Shown here one piece after another: positions 54,468 to 61,864 of a stretch of 64,000 bases of DNA (positions within the stretch are counted from its first letter, which is position 1; the number at the start of each line of letters is the position of its first letter). The DNA is from Bacillus sp. FJAT-26390. GTDB lineage: Bacteria; Bacillota; Bacilli; Paenibacillales; Paenibacillaceae. The stretch lies in NCBI RefSeq assembly GCF_001682865.1, contig NZ_MAQX01000001.1, positions 186,001 through 250,000 of the forward strand, in the 5' to 3' direction. Both the position numbers and the translations under genes were made by a program. Under the pieces are notes generated by a model. The model was not told where the DNA came from and made no database searches. It saw nothing but the letters and a program-made list of their open reading frames with translations.

Positions 54468-54570
54468 AATATATCGCATAATGAATGACCGACGCAAATG
54501 ATTAAACGTGCAAAATGAATAGATTGCTTTTATCCGCTTAAGGAAATATAATATGCAATATATCGCATAT
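54468..54570. promoter_or_regulatory. Paired GntR operator sites
   Basis: AATATATCGCATA occurs exactly at 54468-54480 and at 54557-54569, 89 bases apart. The second copy lies in the palindrome ATATGC-N8-GCATAT (54551-54570). They flank the divergent promoters of the GntR gene and the MFS gene and are the likely binding sites. Confidence 0.7.
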
Positions 54571-54604
54571 CACAATACATTATTTTGAGTAAGGAGTAAC
54601 CTGT

Positions 54605-55834
54605 ATGTCCAGCAACCAAGCCTCTATCGCCACGTCGCCAACCGCTTTACAAACGCTGTTTCCTTTATTGTTTGCCATTAGCTTCGTACATTTGATTAAT
54701 GATACGATTCAGTCTGTCGTACCGGCCTTATTTCCGATCTTAAAGGATTCGCTATCGCTCAGCTTCGCGCAAATCGGCTTGATCTCATTGATGATCAATG
54801 TAACGGCGGCGCTGCTTCAGCCGATCATTGGCATTTTCTCCGATACGCATCCGAAGCCGATGCTGCTGCCGATAGGCATGCTGTTTACGCTGGGCGGGGT
54901 TGCGGCACTATCCTACGCGTCACATTTCTGGATGGTCATGGCCGCTGTAATGCTTATTGGGGTCGGCTCGGCCGTCTTCCATCCGATCTCCGCGCGTGTA
55001 GCTTATTTAGCAGCAGGAACAAGGAAGGGCACAGGCCAGTCTATTTTTCAATTCGGCGGCAATATTGGACAATCGCTTGCTCCGATCATGACAGCTCTGT
55101 TATTCGTCCATACGGGTCAGCAGGGTGTCATCTGGTTTGCGCTATTTGCTACAATCGGAATCGTCATTCAATATAATGTGGCAAAATGGTATGGGTCGCA
55201 GCTTGCTCTGGTTCCTAGCAAGAGCACGAAACAGGCGGCCAAGCCAGTGTCTAAGCTAAATGTATCATCGGGTAAAGTCGTATTTGCGCTCACGATTTTA
55301 ATGATTCTTGTTTTTTCCAAAAACGTGTATATCGCTGCGATCAGCAGCTACTATTCCTTCTATGCAATCGATCATTTTGGATTATCGGTCGGCCATGCGC
55401 AAATGGTGCTGTTCGTCTTTCTGGCCGCCAACGTAATTGGTTTGCTGCTCGGGGGCATTTTGGCGGATAAGTTCAGCCGCCGCAGCTTGATCTGGTTTTC
55501 CATATTGGGAACGGCTCCGTTTGCCCTGCTGCTCCCTTACGCGAATTTAACGTTTTCCGTCATTTTAATCTTTTTTGCCGGACTCATTTTAGCCTCGGCT
55601 TTCTCCGTAATACTGGTTTATGCGAATGAACTGCTGCCAGGCAGAGTAGGACTCGTATCAGGCGTGTTCTTCGGGATGGCGTTTGGACTCGGCGGCATCG
55701 GCTCGGCTATCCTTGGCAATCTGGCCGACTCCATGGGCATCGAGTTTGTCATTCGCTGCACTTCGTATTTGCCTCTGCTCGGCATGCTTACGATTTTGCT
55801 GCCATCGGATCGGAAGAGTAAGGCTAGCGAGTAG
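54605..55834 (+). CDS. MFS exporter, fosmidomycin-resistance (Fsr) type
   Basis: The protein has 409 residues with twelve membrane helices. Fsr-type features are FVHLINDTIQSVVPALFPIL, a loop motif FSDTHPKPML, and FHPISARVAY with GQSIFQFGGNIGQSL. Members export drugs or unrelated small compounds by proton antiport. AAGGAG lies 8 bases before the ATG. Control by the divergent GntR regulator is likely. A 28-codon membrane-peptide frame follows after 190 bases. Confidence 0.9.
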   Translation: MSSNQASIATSPTALQTLFPLLFAISFVHLINDTIQSVVPALFPILKDSLSLSFAQIGLISLMINVTAALLQPIIGIFSDTHPKPMLLPIGMLFTLGGVAALSYASHFWMVMAAVMLIGVGSAVFHPISARVAYLAAGTRKGTGQSIFQFGGNIGQSLAPIMTALLFVHTGQQGVIWFALFATIGIVIQYNVAKWYGSQLALVPSKSTKQAAKPVSKLNVSSGKVVFALTILMILVFSKNVYIAAISSYYSFYAIDHFGLSVGHAQMVLFVFLAANVIGLLLGGILADKFSRRSLIWFSILGTAPFALLLPYANLTFSVILIFFAGLILASAFSVILVYANELLPGRVGLVSGVFFGMAFGLGGIGSAILGNLADSMGIEFVIRCTSYLPLLGMLTILLPSDRKSKASE

Positions 55835-56024
55835 ATTAGCACGGGTAAGGCTTGCAAGGCATTCGATACGAGCTGGGAAGCATAGGGTTATGAATATAGT
55901 GCTTAGCGCACCTTGTCTCGACCAGTTAGAGGGCGAATTTCTCACTTGGACAATTTCCGCGTTGTCCCCATCCACATACAATAATGGTGTATAGCCCAAT
56001 CGGTGCTGGAAGGGGAGTAGCGCT

Positions 56025-56111
56025 GTGAGTAAGCGGACTTTAATGATCGTATCGCTTGTCATTTACGTTTTGCTAGCCATCTTATTCGTGGTTCTGTCTA
56101 TTATCAACTAA
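56025..56111 (+). CDS. 28-residue membrane peptide
   Basis: A GTG at 56025, preceded by AAGGGGAG at good spacing, encodes MSKRTLMIVSLVIYVLLAIL and eight more residues, a single membrane helix with a basic start, ending TAA at 56109. A bidirectional terminator begins 11 bases later. Such peptides are common in Bacillota as small membrane regulators, but no family is recognised. The preceding 190 bases show no other gene. Confidence 0.5.
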   Translation: MSKRTLMIVSLVIYVLLAILFVVLSIIN

Positions 56112-56121
56112 ACACATAACA

Positions 56122-56179
56122 GAGCAAGGGCTGCCCCATGAGTAGAATGTTCTACGTTGGGCAGCCCTTGCTCGTTTTA
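56122..56179. terminator. Bidirectional terminator downstream of the 28-residue peptide
   Basis: GAGCAAGGGCTGCCC pairs with GGGCAGCCCTTGCTC around an approximately 22-base loop, followed by TTTTA. It serves the convergent AraC gene too. Confidence 0.9.
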
Positions 56180-56198
56180 TTTGAATGGCTATAGGCTA

Positions 56199-57077
56199 TT
56201 AGCTGAGCTTTTCCTGATTGAGCTTTGTTTTTCGGTACTCCTTAGGCACGACGCCCTTGGTTTCGCGAAAAATGCGGGAAAATGTTTTGTAGGAGCCGTA
56301 GCCCACCTCAAGCGCGATTTCGGCGACGCTCATATCGGTTGAGACGAGCAGGCTGCACGCATGCCGCAAGCGCAGGTCATGCAGGAAGTGGACGAAGGTT
56401 TGTCCGGTCGTCTGTTTTATGACCTCGCTTATTCGAGATACGCTGAGGGAGAAGCGGCTGGCAAGATCAGAGAGCGCGATCTCATCCTGATAATGGCGAT
56501 GAATATAATGAATGATCGGCCAAACCGATGCGTTGGATTTGGAGCCAAGCGTTGAAATGACTGCTGATGGAGCGGCTTTCCGGCGATAGCGGTCGAAGCA
56601 GGCCAATATTTCCTTTAACCTGACTTGGAGCATCGTCCGGCGCCAAGGCTCTTGACCTTGATATTCATGATACATATCCTCGATTAAATGCTTCATCCTT
56701 GCGTTTTCGGCGCCGCTTAGCTGAACGAATGGCGGCAGCATATTTTGGGCGATTAAGTCCATAAGGCCGTTTTCTTGACCCGGCTCTATCAATAAATCCA
56801 TGCTGAACATGCAATTATAAAGCACTAATGTACTGCCTGGCTCCGTAAAAAGCTCATGCACCTGATAAGGCAGCACGAATGTAAAGGTGCCGGGCAGCAT
56901 TTGATGCTTGGCATCATTGATCGATTCGGAGCCTCTTCCGTCTACGACATAAGAAAACTCCAAAAAGTCGTGGCGATGCGGGCGAAAGCCATGATAAAGC
57001 CGGTTCAAGCTAATATGGAGAGGAGAGGAAGTGTTCATATTTGGATACGTTTTCAAATAATCAGGTATATAAGTCAT
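56199..57077 (-). CDS. AraC-family regulator with N-terminal cupin
   Basis: The protein has 292 residues. The N-terminal cupin (about 20-90) keeps FRPHRHDFLEFSYVVDGRG and GTFTFVLPYQVHEL, which can form a sugar-binding pocket. The C-terminal AraC double HTH (about 185-285) has IALSDLASRFSLSVSRISEVIKQ and VAEIALEVGYGSYKTFSRIFRE. It is divergent from the oxidoreductase, isomerase-like, GH95 and GH3 genes and is the likely activator of that locus. Confidence 0.92.
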   Translation of the reverse strand: MTYIPDYLKTYPNMNTSSPLHISLNRLYHGFRPHRHDFLEFSYVVDGRGSESINDAKHQMLPGTFTFVLPYQVHELFTEPGSTLVLYNCMFSMDLLIEPGQENGLMDLIAQNMLPPFVQLSGAENARMKHLIEDMYHEYQGQEPWRRTMLQVRLKEILACFDRYRRKAAPSAVISTLGSKSNASVWPIIHYIHRHYQDEIALSDLASRFSLSVSRISEVIKQTTGQTFVHFLHDLRLRHACSLLVSTDMSVAEIALEVGYGSYKTFSRIFRETKGVVPKEYRKTKLNQEKLS

Positions 57078-57234
57078 GAAATAATGGATTCCTCCGAAAA
57101 TCTGAGACGTTTATCGAAAAACAAGCACGATTTCTGATCCCGTTTATTTTAACATAAATAACGAGATCAAGCGTTAGCGAAAGCAAATGCTTGCGAAGGA
57201 AGCTTTGTTATCCAACTCATTAGGAGGAATTTCA

Positions 57235-58314
57235 GTGGCCGTTGACAATAAAATTAGAATCGGCATTATCGGCGCAGGCAATATCGGTAATGTGCATGCA
57301 GGTGAATTTTCAAAGCTGGGCGAAGAGTGCGTCATTACGGCAATTACGGATGCTTATTTGCCGCTTGCTGTAGAGCGCGCGAAGCAATACGGCATCGCAA
57401 ACGTAGCAAATTCGCCAGAGGAGCTGATTCAGCGCTCTGACATAGATGCGGTTATTATCGGCGTGCCTAACCAGTTCCACGCGCCGCTTGCGCTGCAAGC
57501 ATTGGCGGCTGGCAAGCATGTCCTGCTCGAGAAGCCGATGGGAATCAACGGCGATGCGGCTCGTCAAATTTTGAAAGCAAGCCAAGCTTCCGATCGCGTT
57601 GTCATGGTCGGCCATCAAATGCGCTGGGAATCGGTGCCGATGCAAATTAAAGAGCAAATCGACCGCGGGGAGCTTGGCAAAATATATACGGCAAAAACCG
57701 GCTGGTTCCGCCGCAAAGGCATCCCAGGCTGGGGCACATGGTTTACGCAAATGGATCAATCTGGCGGCGGTCCGCTTATCGATATCGGCGTTCATATGCT
57801 TGATCTAGCGCTGTACTTGATGGGCAATCCAAAGCCGGTATCCGTTTACGGGGCAACCTATGCCGAGTTTGGTCCAAGCCGCAAAGGCATTGGCACTTGG
57901 GGAACGCCGAATTGGAACGGTACTTATGATGTCGAGGATTTGGCAACGGCCTTGATCAAAATGGAAGACGGAAGCACGCTTTCGCTGGAAGTCAGCTGGG
58001 CAGTTCATATGGATACGGACAATACGCCGTTCATTCATGTGATGGGTTCGGAAGGCGGCGCCAGCTACCGCGGTGCCGAAGGCAAGCTGCTTACGGAGAA
58101 GTTTGACCGTCCGATCGAAACGGTGCTTCGCAAAGCCGACAACGATGAAGGGGAACGCGCGCGTCTAAGCCGCCACTTCCTTGCTTGCATTCGGGAAGGC
58201 AAGCAGCCGATTACTTCCGCTTTAACTGGGTTTACGAACAACCTTGTGCTTGATGCGATTTATGAATCATCCCGCACAGGCAACGAAGTGAAGCTGGATT
58301 GGGATTTAAACTAA
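57235..58314 (+). CDS. Gfo/Idh/MocA family sugar oxidoreductase
   Basis: The product has 359 residues from the GTG at 57235, with TTAGGAGG at the right distance; an ATG at 57187 opens the frame further upstream but has no site. The dinucleotide motif is GIIGAGNIG. The family's EKPMG motif appears as LLEKPMGINGDAA. The C-terminal domain contains GGGPLIDIGVHMLDLALYL with the catalytic-type Asp/His pair. It oxidises or epimerises a sugar or inositol with NAD(P). The isomerase-like gene 29 bases on suggests a short catabolic route for an imported sugar. Confidence 0.92.
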   Translation: MAVDNKIRIGIIGAGNIGNVHAGEFSKLGEECVITAITDAYLPLAVERAKQYGIANVANSPEELIQRSDIDAVIIGVPNQFHAPLALQALAAGKHVLLEKPMGINGDAARQILKASQASDRVVMVGHQMRWESVPMQIKEQIDRGELGKIYTAKTGWFRRKGIPGWGTWFTQMDQSGGGPLIDIGVHMLDLALYLMGNPKPVSVYGATYAEFGPSRKGIGTWGTPNWNGTYDVEDLATALIKMEDGSTLSLEVSWAVHMDTDNTPFIHVMGSEGGASYRGAEGKLLTEKFDRPIETVLRKADNDEGERARLSRHFLACIREGKQPITSALTGFTNNLVLDAIYESSRTGNEVKLDWDLN

Positions 58315-58343
58315 AATAATTGAAGGAACAAGGAGGAAACCGC

Positions 58344-59180
58344 ATGTTAAGAGGACTAACCGGCGCAGGGCTTGGCCGCATAGAAAGTGACGAACGCCTC
58401 ATTGAGCTTGCTGGGGCAAATGGTTTTCAGGCTGTGGATTTGGATGCGGGATCGCTGATCGAGCGTCATGGGGTAGAGCAGGCACGCGAGCTGCTTGCCA
58501 AGAACGGCGTGGTGATTGGCTCGATCGGGCTGCCGGTAGAATGGAGAACGACGGAAGAGGCGTTTCTGGAAGGTTTGGAGAAGCTTGCTGCTTCCGCCGC
58601 AGCCGCAGCTGCGCTTGGATGCACGAGCTGCTGCACGTATATTTTGCCTTCCACGGATTTGAAGGCCGCTCGCTTTATGGCATTGGCAACACGCAGATTG
58701 CGTACTTGCGCGCAAATTCTTGGCGCATATGGCATACGCCTCGGACTTGAGTTTGTTGGTCCGCATCACTTGCGTACACGCTGGGCGAACCCGTTCATTT
58801 GGACGCTTGAGGAGACGCTGGAATGGATCGACGCGATTGGCGAGAGCAACGTAGGGCTGTTGTTTGACGCATACCACTGGTATACGAACGAGTTGACTAT
58901 TGCCGATATCGAAGCGCTTCGCGCCGATCAAATCGTGCATGTCCATATTAATGACGCGCCAGACGTGCCAGTAGCAGAAGCGCTCGACAATGGCCGGATC
59001 TATCCGGGCGAAGGCGTTATTGATCTTGTGGGCTTCCTTCAAGCGCTTGATCGTATCGGCTATAAGGGCGCGGTGTCGCAGGAGATTTTGACCGCTGAGG
59101 CTCCATCGCAATCGCCGGAAGAGCTCGTTCAGCGCTCCAAAGCCGGCTTCGATAAAGTATTTGGCGCAGCAGGCCTATAG
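58344..59180 (+). CDS. Sugar phosphate isomerase/epimerase-like TIM barrel
   Basis: The product has 278 residues from the ATG at 58344, with AAGGAGGAAA 8 bases ahead. The xylose-isomerase-like barrel is shown by LEFVGPHH, the GLLFDAYHW strand and QIVHVHINDAP, which carry metal ligands (Glu, Asp, His). It should interconvert a ketose and aldose or act on an inositol or sugar acid, following the oxidoreductase. A Cys-rich patch (GCTSCCTY) is unusual. A terminator follows, so GH95 may need its own promoter. Confidence 0.9.
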   Translation: MLRGLTGAGLGRIESDERLIELAGANGFQAVDLDAGSLIERHGVEQARELLAKNGVVIGSIGLPVEWRTTEEAFLEGLEKLAASAAAAAALGCTSCCTYILPSTDLKAARFMALATRRLRTCAQILGAYGIRLGLEFVGPHHLRTRWANPFIWTLEETLEWIDAIGESNVGLLFDAYHWYTNELTIADIEALRADQIVHVHINDAPDVPVAEALDNGRIYPGEGVIDLVGFLQALDRIGYKGAVSQEILTAEAPSQSPEELVQRSKAGFDKVFGAAGL

Positions 59181-59190
59181 AACGGAACTT

Positions 59191-59236
59191 AAAAATGGTT
59201 GAGCGCTTGGTAAAGGCAGCTCAGCCATTTTTTTAG
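59191..59236 (+). terminator. Terminator after the isomerase-like gene
   Basis: AAAAATGGTTGAGC pairs with GCTCAGCCATTTTT (one G-U) around a 14-base loop, followed by more T. The 59237-59432 stretch has no gene and should hold the GH95 promoter. Confidence 0.82.
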
Positions 59237-59432
59237 TTTGCAGCAGAAATTGCCATAGACGTGTGCTTATCGTGCGACCATGGTGTAACGCATGCGCCAT
59301 TTCTCCCATGCAACGATTCACAGACAACCTCCCTAAAAACCAACAAAAATAACCATTGCCGCAAGCAAGCGCTAATTTACATATGATTTTGTTTGAAATC
59401 TGATGGGTACTGTTCGAGAAGGGGAATCCGTT

Positions 59433-61859
59433 ATGATGGATAATAACCGTTTTTTTAAACAGGAGACCGATAATATGGCAAATAAGGCAGAGCAGATACA
59501 CCCGCTGCATCTTTGGTATAAGCAGCCGGCTACCAGATGGGAAGAAGCGCTGCCGATCGGCAACGGCCGATTAGGCGGCATGGTATTTGGCGGCGTGAAT
59601 AAGGAACGGATTCAATTAAATGAAGATACGCTTTGGTCGGGCTTTCCCCGCGATACTAATAATTACGAAGCGCTCCGTTATTTGAAGCGTGCGCGGGAGC
59701 TGATTGCGGAGAAGCGGTTTGTAGAGGCTGAGCAGCTCATTGAGGCGAAAATGCTCGGAACTAATACCGAATCGTATCAGCCGATGGGCGATTGGCTTTT
59801 AGAGCACCATTTTGCACAACAAAACGATCAGCCTGAAAGTTATATTCGCAAGCTTGACATTGACGCGGGCATCACCATGACAAGCTTCAAGCTCGGACGA
59901 ACCACGTATACACGCGAGACGTTTGTCAGCGCAGTCGATCAAGTGCTTTGCACAAGATTTGAAGCGGATGGAGACGAGCTTCTGGAGCTTACCGCATCGC
60001 TGCAAGCGTCCGTACCGTTCGAGCTTTCCTCACAAGACAACCATTCTATTGTGCTGCACGGACGCTGTCCAAGCCATGTCGCGGACAATTATTTGGGCGA
60101 TCATCCGAGGGCAGTCCAGTATGAAAGGGACCTTGGCATTACGTTTCAAACGAAGCTTGCTGTGAAGGTGGATGGCGGCGAGGCCAGTGTTAACGGCGAC
60201 AAGCAATTAATGATTCGCGGCGCTCGTTCCGCTACTTTTCTGCTCAGCGCGGCAACAAGCTTTGAAGGTTTTGATCGTCAGCCAGAAGCGAACGCGGACG
60301 TCATTAGCATGCAAAACAATCTCGTGCTGAAAGCGGCACTATCGCTTGGCTATGAAAAGTTGCGCGTGCGCCATGTTGACGATCATCGCCGTTTGTTCCA
60401 GCGCGTAGAGATCCAATTAGGGGAAACGCCTAATGCCCATCTGCCTACTGACGAGCGGCTTGAAGCCTATAAAAGAGGCGAGCAAGATCCGCAGCTGGAA
60501 GCGTTGTATTTCCAGTATGGCCGGTATTTGCTGATGGCAAGCTCGCGTCCTGGAACGCAGCCGGCTAACCTGCAAGGCATCTGGAATGACCGGGTGCAGC
60601 CGCCTTGGAACAGCGATTATACGACAAATATAAATACGCAGATGAACTACTGGCCCGCGGAGCTTGGCAATTTGAGCGAATGCCATGAACCGTTGTTCCA
60701 GCTTATTGAGGAGCTAAGCGAGTCAGGCGCGCGAACAGCTGCGATTCATTACAACAGCTCGGGCTGGGCAGCCCACCACAATGTTGATTTGTGGCGCACA
60801 TCAACCCCAACAGCGGGACATCCAAGCTGGGCGTTTTGGCCGCTTGGCGGCGTATGGCTGACGCAGCATTTGTGGGAGCATTATTTGTATAATCCGAACG
60901 AACATTTTTTGCGGGAGAAAGCTTATCCCCTTATGAAAGGGGCAGCGCTCTTTTGCTTGGACTGGCTGCAGGAGAACGAGCAAGGGCTGCTTATGACCTC
61001 GCCTTCTACCTCGCCGGAAAATAAATTTCTAACCTCCGAAGGCGAACCGAGCAGCGTAGCGGAATCGTCTGCCATGGATATTACATTAATTGGCGAATTG
61101 TTTGTTCACTGCATTGCGGCTGCAAGCCTGCTGAAGCAGGATGAAGCTTTTGCGGAGCGGCTCGCCGCTGCGAGGCTCAAGCTGCCGCCGCTGCAGATTG
61201 CACCTAACGGATTATTACAGGAATGGCATGAGCATTTTGAGGAGCATGAGCCGGGTCATCGCCATGTCTCGCACCTATACGGCTTATATCCGGGTACGAC
61301 GATTAATCAGGAAGAAACGCCGGAGCTCGTTGAAGCAGGGCGGCTATCGCTTGAGAGCCGCATTAAGAACGGCGGCGGACATACGGGGTGGAGCTGTGCT
61401 TGGCTCATTAATCTGTATGCGCGGCTGAAGGAGCCAGAGTCCTCCTACCGCTTCATTCATACGCTGCTTGCGCGCTCGACGCATCCGAATTTGTTTGATG
61501 ATCATCCGCCGTTCCAAATTGACGGCAACTTTGGCGGAGCCGCAGGCATTGCCGAGCTGCTGCTGCAAAGCCATTTGAACAGCATTGAGCTTCTGCCGGC
61601 ACTTCCGGCTGCGTGGCCGAGCGGCCATATTAAAGGGATTAAGGCAAGAGGCGGCTTTGTCGTTGATATCGAGTGGAAGGACGGAAAGCTGACGAGCGGC
61701 CGCATTCTCTCTACGCATGGTTTGCCGTGCAGCCTAAGTTCCAAAGAAGCGATTAACGTTCATACTTCCAAGGGCAAAACAATTGATGCAACTAGGCCAT
61801 TCCCAACAATCAAAAATGAATGGTACAGCCTAACGACAACAACCAAAGAAGGGGAGTAA
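59433..61859 (+). CDS. GH95 alpha-L-fucosidase / alpha-L-galactosidase
   Basis: The product has 808 residues from the ATG at 59433, with AAGGGG about 8 bases upstream. GH95 features are visible: [52 protein letters not shown] followed by NYWPAELGN, and [10 protein letters not shown]. The Asn-rich NIN/QMNYW stretch corresponds to the catalytic-base region described for AfcA. The C-terminal barrel end has [18 protein letters not shown] and [17 protein letters not shown]. It cuts terminal alpha-1,2-linked L-fucose or L-galactose from xyloglucan or similar glycans. No signal peptide, so it is intracellular. Confidence 0.92.
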   Translation: MMDNNRFFKQETDNMANKAEQIHPLHLWYKQPATRWEEALPIGNGRLGGMVFGGVNKERIQLNEDTLWSGFPRDTNNYEALRYLKRARELIAEKRFVEAEQLIEAKMLGTNTESYQPMGDWLLEHHFAQQNDQPESYIRKLDIDAGITMTSFKLGRTTYTRETFVSAVDQVLCTRFEADGDELLELTASLQASVPFELSSQDNHSIVLHGRCPSHVADNYLGDHPRAVQYERDLGITFQTKLAVKVDGGEASVNGDKQLMIRGARSATFLLSAATSFEGFDRQPEANADVISMQNNLVLKAALSLGYEKLRVRHVDDHRRLFQRVEIQLGETPNAHLPTDERLEAYKRGEQDPQLEALYFQYGRYLLMASSRPGTQPANLQGIWNDRVQPPWNSDYTTNINTQMNYWPAELGNLSECHEPLFQLIEELSESGARTAAIHYNSSGWAAHHNVDLWRTSTPTAGHPSWAFWPLGGVWLTQHLWEHYLYNPNEHFLREKAYPLMKGAALFCLDWLQENEQGLLMTSPSTSPENKFLTSEGEPSSVAESSAMDITLIGELFVHCIAAASLLKQDEAFAERLAAARLKLPPLQIAPNGLLQEWHEHFEEHEPGHRHVSHLYGLYPGTTINQEETPELVEAGRLSLESRIKNGGGHTGWSCAWLINLYARLKEPESSYRFIHTLLARSTHPNLFDDHPPFQIDGNFGGAAGIAELLLQSHLNSIELLPALPAAWPSGHIKGIKARGGFVVDIEWKDGKLTSGRILSTHGLPCSLSSKEAINVHTSKGKTIDATRPFPTIKNEWYSLTTTTKEGE

Positions 61860-61864
61860 CCATA

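Noticed and set aside
59364..59377. Possible cre site before GH95 (AGCAAGCGCTAATT)
   Set aside because: Three mismatches to the consensus, including both ends; too weak to claim.
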